64,000 nt of DNA. It comes from Hyalella azteca. Lineage: Eukaryota; Arthropoda; Malacostraca; Amphipoda; Hyalellidae. The DNA lies in the NCBI RefSeq assembly GCF_000764305.2, contig NW_025936509.1, positions 1 through 64,000 of the forward strand. Direction: 5' to 3'. Every line of letters begins with the position of its first letter. Position 1 is the stretch's first letter. The translations under genes were made by a program, and so were the position numbers. The notes under the pieces are model-generated. The model did no database searches and was not told the origin of the DNA. It saw only the letters and a program-made list of their open reading frames with translations. Positions 11,401-21,568 of this stretch are shown here, in pieces.

Positions 11401-12220
11401 GCTCCTCAGTTGTGCAGCTAATGTTTTTATTAATATTTACAATTAGTGTGTGAAAATCACTTAATCAGTCTGATCAAAATTTAAAAATCAAAGAACTCAC
11501 AAATGCTAAATACCTATCTTTTTGATTGCCGTTAAGTTCTGGAGGTATTAAAGGAATGGCTATTGCCTAAAATGTTTAAATAAATAAAATATGGCTCGGT
11601 ATTACTCTGCATTCGTAAGCCAAACATGGAATGACCTTCTGACGTTCAGAATATAGATATTATTTAGCTATGAATTATTTATTACACCTCTAGAACAATG
11701 CTAGCAAATTATAGTATATATATATACAGTATCTTATCGTAAATTGGAATGATTGCGCTCGAACAATTATTGAAATAATTACGTATTTCTGTCTATGCTG
11801 GGCGAAAATCACATATGTTCTTTTTCATTTCTTTACTCTCCGATTAAATAATTCGAAATAACCGACAATAGAATCGTCAGGGATATTCCAGAATTTTTTA
11901 TATTTTTAAACAAAAATTTTTCCAGCAATCGGGAACTGTAAAGCCTTTAAATTAATTTTTTCCACACACTGTCTAGCTAATTTGTTCGCGGAATCGGAAA
12001 ACAAAGGAGCTGAAGCTTCCAGCTTCGCATCTTATTTTGGAAATTCATCAATAATACAATTATATTCTACCAAGTTCAATACATAAGGTTGAAAAATATT
12101 GTCTGGCAGATTATTTTACACGATTTATCTAGCCGTATTTCTGAAATTTAAATTTCATTTTGCTTGGTGAATCAGATATTACTTTACATTTCGTGGTCTC
12201 ATACATCCAGATCTGGCACT

Positions 12221-12325
12221 ATGAATCTTATTGGCGCGGCCGATAAGCGTGAAGTTACGTCATGGGAGGTGCCGGATAGGAAACTGGGCCGGTCTTTTAG
12301 AAGTTATTGCATGATTTATGATTGA
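12221..12325 (+). other. Short conserved frame in segment A (unknown)
   Basis: An ATG-initiated 34-codon frame beginning MNLIGAADKREV aligns with a frame in A' (42145-42297) beginning MNLIGVADKLEV. The two differ by one in-frame codon and several substitutions, and share WEVP and KLGRSF. In A it ends at an early TGA; in A' it runs to residues ending VHFYS. No family recognised. It could be a decayed exon or chance conservation inside a repeat. Confidence 0.25.
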
Positions 12326-12679
12326 TTGTATGCATTCAGTACGATTATTTCAGTTCATTTTACGCATAAGTTAATTCGGAAAAGTATTACTAAATATTTC
12401 ATTTGGATTCCGACTTTTAATATTGTAGCAGAAACACAAAAAAAAAATTAACATTTTTTTAATTATTTGACAGAAGTATATCAATCTCGAATAAATCTAT
12501 TTAAAAATAAACAATATTGTTAGAAATCAAATAACGTTGATAACTATCTTAACTTAGATTAAAAATGGCCATTAACATCGTTACGAGCATATTTTTCGAG
12601 GTGATACTTTGAATATATACCATAAAAAAATTTTTTTCAAACAAATCAAAGTTGAAAAAATAAAAGCATTGTTCAACAT

Positions 12680-12890
12680 TTGGCCAAACGAGTGTTTGGT
12701 TTATAGCAGCAGCTGTGCATTTGAGCAGCTGTAGATTAGCATAATGCAGCGCTGCCGCCGTCAAACTTTGCCAGAACTTTTATGGAACTTTCGTCGCTGC
12801 GGCAATACCAGAAGTTATGGCTCCTTTTACCATTTAAAATGATCCTCGGGGTATAAAATGTTTTTCAGGGAAGAAAAATTAAAGAAATGG
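12680..12890. promoter_or_regulatory. 211-bp near-identical block shared with A'
   Basis: This block matches 42610-42820 with two substitutions and no gaps, while the flanks differ at about 12-16%. It contains CCAAACGAGTGTTTGG (a small hairpin), two CAGCTG E-boxes near 12710 and 12726, an inverted POU/octamer-like GATTAGCATAAT at about 12734, and TTTATGG, with a CpG-containing core (GCGCTGCCGCCGTC). No frame is open across it on either strand. It resembles a developmental enhancer in motif density. Recent gene conversion would also explain the identity. Confidence 0.45.
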
Positions 12891-13879
12891 TTCTTTAGGA
12901 GAGAAAACGCAGCTGTTTTGGATTAAGGCAAAAATTTGGAAGACAAAAAAAAATGTCATCGATAGATCTGCTTTGAGAAAGTTAAAGCAAAGGATTCGAT
13001 CTTGAATAAAGTTAAGCATAAGGTGAATAGAGAGGTCGTTTTGAAAAAGTTGATTTCCATAAAATTATATATGGATCCATTCTGGAAGAACTCCGTTAAA
13101 TTTGAAAATATGGTGCGAAAAAATATTCTAAATATACTAAGAAATTGGACTTGATTTGTTAGACACTTGAGAAGTTGCGAAGAATTTTTTAATGTGATAA
13201 TGCTTTAAAAGACGTTTTTGATTGCTTGAATAAGTGTTGAGTAGGTTAATATATGAACAATGGTTTAAATATTTCGTCACATCATGCCAGTTCGAATCGA
13301 GCGAAGTGCCTTCTTGCCTTTGTTGAACTAAAGATCGGCAGCATCGCTAAAGTATTTAATCAATGTTGTCTACATTGCTCGTGAAGATTAATTCGAATGT
13401 ACAGACGCTTTCTGTAGATGACGAGAGAAATCTCGTCTGGAGTTAACTTCGAACTGAAGGTTAAAAGAATGTAATTTTCACCCAATTCTATTGAGTCTTT
13501 TATTCGAAAATTACAGGTAAATTAGACCTACTTTAAAAGTTGTTCGTATGCGTGCGGTCAATTCTAGTGAAAAATTCTGTTGCCCAAGAACTGAATTGTC
13601 CAAGACTTATTACCTTAGCTTTTAATCATTTATTTGTCATGTCACTTGCATATATTTCTTCACACATGCCATATTTTACACTTACAGGCCATTTATTAGA
13701 TTCCTCGCCTGACTTTCATACATTCATCCCTCTGTTCATTTCTGCTTGCTGATTGTCCTGATCCGCACCCTTTATTTTCCTTGTTCCAAGGGATGAATGA
13801 ATCGGAAAATTCAAAAATCCGCGAGCCAGGAAACGCTGCGGACGATGTTGAGCGATGACTTAACCAATGTCGGCAGAGG

Positions 13880-14330
13880 GTTAGGCTGATGCTGGGCGAG
13901 GGCTTGGCTGATGCTGGACGAGGGCTTGGCTGATGCTGGGCGAGGACTTGGGTGATGCTAGACGAGGGCTTGGCTGATGCTGGGCGAGGGTTGTCTGATG
14001 CTGGGCGAGGTTTGGCTGATGCTGGGCGAGGGCTTGGCTGATGCTGGGCGAAAACTTGGGTGATACTGGACGATGACTTAACCTCTATTGGCGGAGTGTC
14101 AAGCTGATGCTGGGCAAGGGTTGGCTGATGCTGCATGGGCGAGGACTTAACCTATGTCGGTAGAGGGTTAGGCTGATGCTGAGCAAGGTTTGGCTGATGC
14201 TGGGCGAGGCTTGGCACTACGACCGACTCCCTAACCGACTACGACCCGCTCCGAACCGACTACGACCGACTCCCTAACCGACTAGCTGGGCGAGGCTTGG
14301 CTGATGCTGGGCGAGAATATGACCTCATCC
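13880..14330. repeat. 22-bp minisatellite of segment A
   Basis: The unit is close to GGCTGATGCTGGGCGAGGGC plus TT. Copies are interspersed with variant blocks (TCGGCAGAGGGTTAGGCTGA) and, at 14217-14285, a separate repeat of CTACGACCGACTCCCTAACC. The homologous array lies at 44671-45112 with a different copy number and arrangement. Minus-strand frames rich in Ser, Pro, Ala and Gln are a by-product of a unit that keeps frames open over 66 bases. Confidence 0.9.
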
Positions 14331-15213
14331 ATCTGGAGGTGGCAGCGAATAATTTCACGACATGCGGCCATAAAAATAATCAATTCATCGCCTCCTCACG
14401 TCAGCAAGGGCAAGAAATTTGTCGCCGTCTCACATAATAATGCATAGATCGCAATATGTAACATTAATGTGCTTCGTTTGAATATAACTAAAATATATAT
14501 CAGTTGAAGATGTTGTTCGGTGGTGATTCACATGAATAATACATACAGTGTGTTGGTTCCTGTGTAAGTTAAGCCCGAATAGCTGTTTAAATCCTAGTAT
14601 TACTTTAGAGCACAGCAGTAGAGTTAAGCATGTTTGTTTTTCATTGTATACATCAGTTTATTATGTGGAGAAAAAATGAAGAAATGTAATGAATTGACTA
14701 TCAGTACTTGTAAAAATAAATCAATAATAATCCTATCAAGTGTCAGCGATGAAGTTGAATAGTGATAAATGAAATTGTTGACTAACTAACCGCTAACGTA
14801 AATAATGATAAACTTGTATAACAGGAAAATGATTTTCGAGTTCTAGAGGGCTTAAAATTTTGGCAAAAGCCGTTATGTTTGATATTGAATCATAATAAAA
14901 CTACTACATTTCTCAATATGTTTTTAGTAAATATAAATTACAGTAACCGTTTCGTGAGAAAAGTTTTGCTCCAAATTAGTACCATATTTTTACAGCAAAT
15001 AAAGCCAGAAGTATTATTGAAGAGTCATTGAAACTCTCTAGCCAATAATTAAATACCAATGAACCATACAAAGGCAAAATAAATTATTTACGAAGAAGGA
15101 CCCAACAGAGAATATAGCGCTTAAACGTATTTCCTTTTCACAGAAGCAAGCTTTTTAGGTTTTTAGATAAAGAAGGAACAGGTAACCAATAATCCGTTGT
15201 GGTTTAAAAGAAA
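14331..15213. other. Gene-free part of segment A
   Basis: Unique AT-rich sequence aligning with 45113-45941 in A'. No gene seen. Confidence 0.4.
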
Positions 15214-15606
15214 CGAGTAAGCAATGCCAGGTGGAATCAACGTTAAAACAGTGAAATTGGCGACGTTGAAATAACGTTGAATATACATACGTATATCAGT
15301 CCAGAATGAGATGTCAATCGACGTCGTTTTTCAACGTCGTACATTTCGATGTTTTTTCAACGTTGACATCGCGTGAATCCTGTGACATTCATGATAGAAC
15401 ATGCATGTTAACCTGATCAAATCTTTTATAAATGCGCTTCTGGCGTCAGAATTCTAGCGTCAATTCTACGTTGGAATAACGTCGAATTAGACGACAATGA
15501 AAAAATGGCATTGAATCACTTTTCAATCTGGACTAATATTCAACCTTATTTCAACGTCGCGAAGTACGTTGTTTCAACGATGATTCAACCTGACATTGCC
15601 TGCTGG
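15214..15606. mobile_element. MITE with long inverted repeats rich in CAACGTTG
   Basis: The right end, read inward, is CCAGCAGGCAATGTCAGGTT. The left end is a decayed version (GCAATGCCAGGTGGAATCAA). The match goes on through CGACGTTGAAATAACGTTGA for about 90 bases. The interior repeats TTTCAACGTCG-like words. A truncated copy with a better left end (CCAGCAGACAACGTCAGGTT) lies at the homologous place in A' at 45942, so it predates the A/A' duplication. No coding capacity. Confidence 0.75.
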
Positions 15607-15863
15607 TAGTACAGTTATTAAGTTCACTGAATTATGCTGGGAAACGGTCAATAAAAGCTACCTTCTGCAGACGTTCAGATAAATGCGTTTTATAGCTTTA
15701 TAATCTTATTTGAAGCTCGTTTGACTCAAAGTGAATGTAGCTGTTAACTCGTTTAGTAGCAATTCTGTGCTATGTTACGGGAGTCCTTGACAGATCCAGC
15801 AGAGTGTAGACAAGCGGCCAGCGTTGGCAGTTTTGAAGAGTTTTTGTACATAATCTATTTACT
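15607..15863. other. Gene-free stretch
   Basis: No gene recognised. Confidence 0.35.
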
Positions 15864-15865
15864 GC

Positions 15866-16002
15866 TTTTAGCGCATTTCCTCATTTATGGAAAAAAACGC
15901 TATTGTGCTCGTCACGCCCGTCCGTCCGTGACGACCGACCGTCCGTTCGTCCGTGAGAAAATGTGCTCTCTGTCACTCACTGCAGTGAGTACTGATCTGA
16001 TT
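15866..16002 (+). mobile_element. MITE family 1 copy
   Basis: It begins TTTTAGCGCATTTCCTCA, has a short CCGTCCGT tract, and ends GAGAAAATGTGCTCTCTGTC plus CACTCACTGCAGTGAGTACT. The layout matches the copies at 3107 and 43524. Confidence 0.85.
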
Positions 16003-17015
16003 TTTTTTCCGCAAAGTTTGAGTAAAAATAAAAAATAAAATGTAACACATGCATACATGCGTCACAAAAACCAATGGAATTAGGAAGAATAACTGATTCG
16101 TCAACAACCAAGTTTGTAGCCACTGACAAGCCGTGAAATATCGAATAATAGATTCATTAAAATTTAGTCGGAAAGCTATTTAATTGCCTTATATATTTGG
16201 TGTTATAATGGTCGTTCGTTTTTCAAATCGTCAATAATTTCATTCTTCATGAACATGAATATACGTACATGAATATATGAATCTATGAAAACATGACGAA
16301 CATAAATATATAAATATATATTTTTATCTATTACGACATATTTTTCTTATAATAGTTGGCGAACGAAGCCACGATTCGCGTGTATCATAGAGATCAACAT
16401 TCTTCCTTCTATCGTTCCCTACAATCAACGTCCGCATGACTCGAATTAATTATAGGAGGAACATTTTACTCAACAGATATAATTTTCTTTCGAAATTTTA
16501 TATTTTGGTGGAACTGCGAGCGCGAGTTGAAATAAAACTTTGTCGTGATTTGAGAAAAATTTGAGTTACAGGATTCCGGAATGGAATCAGTCTCCGCGGC
16601 CGCATTGCAATATTTGTAAATTTTATCTTATTCAATATGAGGATATTAATTGATGTGAGAATCTTATACAAATCTTAATAAAAAATTTTGCTTGTACCGA
16701 GTACAATGTAGCGTCAAATAGATTGCTAAGCAATTTTGATAAAGCTTAGTAAAATTTGGACAATTGTTGGAATTGAATTGGGAAAATTTCGCAAAATACT
16801 TGATTCGTGATATCAATTAGATTTATTAGTAGAAAAGTTGATTGCTTGTATTAATTAGAACGACTGTATCTGCTGTATCATCAGACTGTTTGTTCTGTAC
16901 TGGCATTATGTGTCAAAACTTCATTATGATAATAACGCTGCAAATTGAGAACAGCTGCTACCATATTACATGGCTGAAGTTAGGGAACTTCTATAGAGCA
17001 AGTTGGTGCATCGTG
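16003..17015. other. Gene-free stretch
   Basis: No gene recognised. 16240-16330 is a TA-rich microsatellite region with repeated ACATGAATATA words. Confidence 0.4.
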
Positions 17016-17017
17016 TT

Positions 17018-17154
17018 ACGTCCAGATGCAGCTGCAGCGTCCAGATGCAGCTGTAGCGTCCAGATGCAGCTGTAGCGTCCAGATGCAGCTGTAGCGTCCA
17101 GATGCAGCTGCAGCGTCCAGATGCAGCTGTAGCGTCCAGATGCAGCTGTAGCGT
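17018..17154. repeat. 19-bp minisatellite (GCAGCTGTAGCGTCCAGAT)n
   Basis: About seven near-perfect copies, some with GCAGCTGCAGC. The array runs directly into the assembly gap, so its length is unknown. Confidence 0.95.
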
Positions 17155-17621
17155 NNNNNNNNNNNNNNNNNNNNNNNNNNNNNNNNNNNNNNNNNNNNNN
17201 NNNNNNNNNNNNNNNNNNNNNNNNNNNNNNNNNNNNNNNNNNNNNNNNNNNNNNNNNNNNNNNNNNNNNNNNNNNNNNNNNNNNNNNNNNNNNNNNNNNN
17301 NNNNNNNNNNNNNNNNNNNNNNNNNNNNNNNNNNNNNNNNNNNNNNNNNNNNNNNNNNNNNNNNNNNNNNNNNNNNNNNNNNNNNNNNNNNNNNNNNNNN
17401 NNNNNNNNNNNNNNNNNNNNNNNNNNNNNNNNNNNNNNNNNNNNNNNNNNNNNNNNNNNNNNNNNNNNNNNNNNNNNNNNNNNNNNNNNNNNNNNNNNNN
17501 NNNNNNNNNNNNNNNNNNNNNNNNNNNNNNNNNNNNNNNNNNNNNNNNNNNNNNNNNNNNNNNNNNNNNNNNNNNNNNNNNNNNNNNNNNNNNNNNNNNN
17601 NNNNNNNNNNNNNNNNNNNNN
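17155..17621. other. Assembly gap (467 N)
   Basis: A run of undetermined bases bounded on each side by a different minisatellite. Open frames drawn across it are meaningless. Confidence 1.
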
Positions 17622-18419
17622 GTGCTTCATTTGCAGCACTTCATTCATTTCATTATTCATTTGCAGCTTCAGTGCTTCATTTGCAGCACTTTATTCATTT
17701 CATTATTCATTATTCATTTACAGCTTCAGTGCTTCATTTGCAGCACTTCATTCACTTCATTATTCATTGTTCATTTGCAGCATCAGTGCTTCATTTGCAG
17801 CACTTCATTCATTTCATTATCCATTGTTCGTTTGCAGCATCAGTGCTTCATTTGCAGCACTTCATTCATTTCACTATTCATTATTCATTTGCAGCACTTC
17901 ATTCATTTCATTATTCATTGTTCATTTGCAGCATCAGTGCTTCATTTGCAGCGCTTCATTCACTTCATTTTTCATTTTTAGCATCAGTGCTTCATTTGCA
18001 GCACTTCATTCATTTCATTATTCATTATACATTTGCAGCATCAGTGCTCCATTTGCAGCACTTCATTCATTTCATTATTCATTATTAATTTGCCGCATCA
18101 GTGTTTCATTTGCAGCACTTAATTCATTTCATTATTCATTATTCATTTGCAGTTTCAGTGCTTCATTTGCAGCACTTCATTCATTTCATTGTTCAATATT
18201 CATTTGCAGCTTCAGTGCCTCATTTGCAGCACTTCATTCATTTCATTATTCATTCTTAATTTGCAGCATCAGTGCTTCATTTGCAGCACTTCATTCATTT
18301 CATTATTCATTTGCAGCATTTATGTTTCATTTGTAGCACTTCATTCATTTCATTATTTATTTGCAGCCTCAGTGTTTCATTTGCAGCACGTCATTCATTT
18401 CATTATTCATTTGCAGCGC
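17622..18419. repeat. 57-bp minisatellite
   Basis: The unit starts CAGTGCTTCATTTGCAGCAC and continues with TTCATTCATTTCATTATTCA and a variable end. There are about 14 units, some shortened by deletion. The period is 19 codons, so long plus-strand frames rich in His, Phe, Ser and Ile appear in all three phases. Being open in several phases marks them as repeat by-products. Confidence 0.95.
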
Positions 18420-18548
18420 TTAGCATTGCGCGGAGCGGCGCTGCAGCTCAGCACGGCGGCGACCGCGAGAAATTCATGGCAGTTGAACTGGCGAATAAAT
18501 GAGCGTCGGGAACTGCATGTCTTGGCGTGGTGCGATGATATGCAATCC
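18420..18548. other. GC-rich spot between two minisatellites
   Basis: CpG-rich sequence (GCGCGGAGCGGCGCTGCAGC, GGCGGCGACCGCGAG) in an AT-rich neighbourhood. No gene could be built from it. It may be a fragment of a promoter or a repeat. Confidence 0.35.
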
Positions 18549-18697
18549 TGTGGGTACAATAATGGTGTTCTGTGGGTACAATAATGGTGTTCTGTGGGAT
18601 GTTATTACCACAAGACACCCATGTTATTACCAGTTCTGTGGTTACAATAATGGTGTTCTGTGGATACAATAATGGTATTCTGTGGATACAATTATGG
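18549..18697. repeat. 22-bp minisatellite at the left edge of segment B
   Basis: The unit is close to GTGGGTACAATAATGGTGTT plus CT. The array is interrupted at 18600-18640 by a variant region (TTATTACCACAAGACACCCA). The homologous array at 35855-36067 has more regular copies. Confidence 0.9.
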
Positions 18698-18789
18698 TTT
18701 CGAGTGCAAAAAATAATTTAAGTGATGCACTAAATTGGATAAATGTGAAGGGAATAAAAGTTAAATTGTTCTCAAAACATTGGTAGTGC

Positions 18790-19062
18790 ATGAATTTAAG
18801 AGCCAAATTTATTTATCGCCTATATTTATTTATCACCCTTTATCACCACCTAAATTCTGAAGGAGAGCTCTCATATAAGGAAAGCTTTCATATAGTAAGA
18901 AAAATACCAAGTTGCTCAGATATGACTGCAGAAAAATACTTAATGGGTAATGTGATGCTACGATGCGTGAAAAAATATAACCTCTTTCTTAAGAAGACGC
19001 GTTGCTATGACAACAAAATGGGAATGAGGCTCATAAGAGGTTTTTCTTCTCAACGAAGATAA
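18790..19062 (+). CDS. Hypothetical small protein of segment B
   Basis: A 90-residue ATG frame, basic and moderately cysteine-poor (Cys in PSCSD, RCVKK and TRCYDN), ending RLIRGFSSQRR. No domain recognised. The N-terminus (MNLRAKFIYRLYLFITLYHH) is partly hydrophobic but a poor signal peptide. An AATAAA lies about 37 bases after the stop. The paralogous frame in B' (36160-36403) is broken near its start. From GELSYKES onward, however, it keeps the frame, with one in-frame codon lost, about half of the substitutions synonymous, and the same C-terminus and stop. That pattern hints at past coding constraint. It may equally be a decayed repeat-encoded frame. Confidence 0.35.
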   Translation: MNLRAKFIYRLYLFITLYHHLNSEGELSYKESFHIVRKIPSCSDMTAEKYLMGNVMLRCVKKYNLFLKKTRCYDNKMGMRLIRGFSSQRR

Positions 19063-19219
19063 AGCAAATAAGTATTTAAATAAGCATATATAAGAGTAAA
19101 ATAAAGTATAAAACAAATTTTAATATAAATAAATTAATCCACATATATAAATAAATATCATCAAGTAAATAAATTGAGCATCAAAATGCGGTCTCTATAA
19201 ATTTTCGTCGTGGTCCCCC

Positions 19220-19268
19220 AAGAATGTAAAGACCTAAAATTTTATATATTTTAGGTCTTTACATTCTT
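19220..19268. repeat. Perfect 21-bp stem hairpin
   Basis: AAGAATGTAAAGACCTAAAAT pairs perfectly with 19248-19268 across the 7-base loop TTTATAT. The paralogous place in B' (about 36555-36580) lacks the hairpin, so it arose or was inserted in B only. Confidence 0.8.
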
Positions 19269-19314
19269 TTTATCAAAGGACCAGCACATTATATTTTTCG
19301 AAGGAATCCAGACC

Positions 19315-19362
19315 GGCACGTGTATATAAAAGTTTCCAGCTCAAGGCCACGTGCAGATGAGT
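19315..19362 (+). promoter_or_regulatory. Putative core promoter: TATA box between two CACGTG motifs
   Basis: GGCACGTGTATATAAAAG is followed about 20 bases later by GGCCACGTGCAGATGAG. In B' the equivalent is GGCACGTGCGTATAAAAG then GGTCACGTGCAG (36611-36652). Both copies keep a TATA box and a CACGTG E-box at least on the right, with identical spacing. A transcript from here would enter the short ATGAAAGCTGAG frame. This is inferred from motif content only. Confidence 0.4.
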
Positions 19363-19427
19363 TTGCACTAAAAATTTCTCAAGTATAAACATATATAAAA
19401 AATTAACTAAACTTCGTAGTTTTAAAG

Positions 19428-19508
19428 ATGAAAGCTGAGAGAAGAGCCCCTGTCTTTTGGACGATTAAGTTGCCGCTTCATCATCAATGCTACGCTGTGT
19501 GTTTATAA
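19428..19508 (+). pseudogene. Short frame MKAERRAPVFW..., truncated copy
   Basis: A 26-residue frame starting MKAERRAPVFWTIKL and ending at a TAA. The B' counterpart (36687-36845) starts upstream in frame and runs on past this point to a hydrophobic tail. The nucleotide match over the first 80 bases is about 95%, higher than nearby. The product is unknown. Confidence 0.3.
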
Positions 19509-21192
19509 AAACTCTCAACTCTTATAATCAATTACGTGTTCAAAGTTAATAATCCTGCAAAAGAGAATTGTTTTTTAGATTTCACAGGAAAAAACAGAAA
19601 AATGTCAAGAAAGAATAATTTGAGCATTTATGAAATGATTTGCATTTGATAAATTATACCGAAAAAATACAACTTTTATTAACTTGTCATCGACACTGCT
19701 TTCAGTAGCCTTATCAAACACTGAAAAAAGAAATATTTTACCATAAAGTGTGCTAATTTATACGAAATTCTTAATCAAATTGTCATTTAATTAGGAAGCT
19801 TGATAGTACGTATTGACTCACGCTTTAAATTGTAGAAGGTAAAGGTCATTTTTTTCATTCTCAGCTCATACCTAGACTAAAATTTTGTTTTAATTTATTT
19901 GTGGTGTATATTAATGCACGTAATTGTTAAATGCTAAGAATATTAGTGAATTGTCGTGAGCTGTACGTATCATACGGTCCATTAACAAACGCATTGATTA
20001 TATTTTTAAAAACGTATTTCAATTTTTATTTAGGAAATAGGAGAGAACGGTCAATTCTGATATATAAATTAATTTTTATAAATATGGACGATTAAATAAA
20101 AGAACTAAAAAATTGGGAAAAATAATAAGACAGCGAGAATACGTATGCAATAGATTTGAGCTGTTGGTTCATTTGAGGAAAACTAGATAAATAAATATTT
20201 CAACTAATTGAAAAAGCATAGGAATTCAGTACAAAATTCATTAAATAATAAATGTACCGGTTTTTTAAGGCCATTGTTCCGTGTCACAACTTAAGCGTAA
20301 TTTTTCAGGGTATTTCATCAAATCTTTTAGATTTATACTTTCACAAATTTTAGTGAGTGGTAAAGCTCACATCATTGTTAGTCTTCCATTAGAAATAAGA
20401 TATTAAATTATATTCATTTGAACTCAGATCAATATTAAGCGAAATATTTCTGTTACTTAGTTCTGGTTTGTGCTTTACTCCATGTTTATGGTTAGAAAAA
20501 TATGAATTAGTGTGAATGGAATCCTAATAGGAATGTTCGTAAACAGTTTTTAAATTGATTGAGAAAAGTTCATAATTTTCATGTGCATAACCATTGTATT
20601 CCAGCAAACGTCCAATAAATGCAACAGAAGGTCAACTCTTTAGAATAATTTTTAAGTCCGTGGCTCTAAATTTTCTTCTGATTTGCGTGGAAAATTCATT
20701 TTGCATGCGAAAAATTCCTGACAGATGATCTGTGGTTTCTCGTTGGCCAGAAACCGCACTTAGAGCGAAATATTTGAGTGAGAACTGTTGTTAATGAGAG
20801 CCAGGGCGATTTCAATCACATTTAATCGCAAAACAATAACATTTAAGAGCATAACAATAAAATTTAAGATCTAAAGTTTGGCGATTTCCACAGATTGGTG
20901 GCGGTTAAATTGCTGCGACTAACATTTGTACATGTAGCGGGGGAGCGTTCCTTGATTGTTGCTAGTAGGTTTAATTCATTTAATAATTGAAATAATTTTG
21001 CGTTTTTCTCATTATAAATTCGGAGAACATTGAATAGATGGTACTTATTCACTGTTAATTACTATAAAAATTATAAATAGTTTTATTCAGATTCGATGGC
21101 TCCTCGAAAATTGTGTCTGTTCAGCAAATTAAATTTATCACGAAATTAATATGCACATGACATAATAAAAAGGGGTGATAAATCCCCTTCAT
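19509..21192. other. Gene-free interior of segment B
   Basis: AT-rich sequence aligning with 36846-38553 in B'. No gene, RNA gene or transposon end recognised. Open frames are short and not shared with B'. Confidence 0.4.
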
Positions 21193-21568
21193 TTCGAGTC
21201 ATGACTGATTTTTATTCTGAGTTTCACCGGTCATGAGCGATTTTTATTCATTCAGAGTTTTACCAGTCATGACTGATTTTTATACCGAGTTTCACAGCCA
21301 TGACTTATTTTTATACCGAGTTTTACTAGTCATGAATGATTTTTATTACGAGTCTCACCAGTCATGACTGATTTTTATTCCGAGCTTTACCTGTCATAAC
21401 TGATTTTTATTCCGAGTTTTACCAGTCATGACTTATTCTTATACCGAGTTTTGCTAGTCATGACTGATTTTTATTCCGAGTTTCACCAGTCATGACTTAT
21501 TCTTATACCGAGTTTTACTAGTCATGACTGATTTTTATTTCGAGTTTCACCAGTCATGACTGATTTTA
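21193..21568. repeat. 32-bp minisatellite at the right edge of segment B
   Basis: The unit is built from CATGACTGATTTTTATTCCG and AGTTTTACCAGT. About 12 copies, with a homologous array at 38554-39002. Confidence 0.95.

Larger units (their letters stand above)
9888..15213. repeat. Segment A, paralogous to segment A' at 39874-46097
   Basis: Starting near TATTTACACATAAAATAT and CAGTCTCGCAGCTATTCTGT, the segment aligns in the same orientation with A' for several kilobases at roughly 84-90% identity by eye. Shared landmarks are the CGTAATTAA...CTTCGG words (10000/39990), GGTATTCCGTTTGTAGCT (10369/41035), the 211-bp near-identical block (12680/42610), TTCGAATCGAGCGAAG (13290/43210), the 22-bp minisatellite (13880/44671) and a TIR element at the right end. 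Differences are mostly clean insertions in one copy. It may be a segmental duplication or two copies of a large non-autonomous repeat. Confidence 0.85.
18549..21568. repeat. Segment B, paralogous to segment B' at 35855-39002
   Basis: The segment begins with a 22-bp minisatellite, continues with about 2.5 kb of AT-rich unique sequence and ends with a 32-bp minisatellite. B' has the same parts in the same order and orientation at roughly 88-92% identity by eye. Landmarks are the small ORF at 18790, the TATA region at 19323, ATGAAAGCTGAGAGAAGAGC at 19428, AAGGCCATTGTTCCGTGT at about 20270 and ACATTTGTACATGTAGCGGG at about 20921. The unit bounded by minisatellites could be a large non-autonomous element such as a Helentron, but no Helitron ends were found. 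Confidence 0.85.

Noticed and set aside
13285..13305. B-box-like GTTCGAATCG (also at 43210)
   Set aside because: No A-box at tRNA distance and no cloverleaf; it is a shared landmark of A/A'.
13880..14330. Pro/Ala/Ser/Gln-rich minus-strand proteins (also 44671-45112)
   Set aside because: They follow the 22-bp minisatellite (66 bases is 22 codons); no start, splice or composition evidence beyond the repeat.
17102..18419. Long plus-strand open frames across the gap and the 57-bp array
   Set aside because: They run through Ns, or through a repeat whose period is a multiple of three and is open in several phases.
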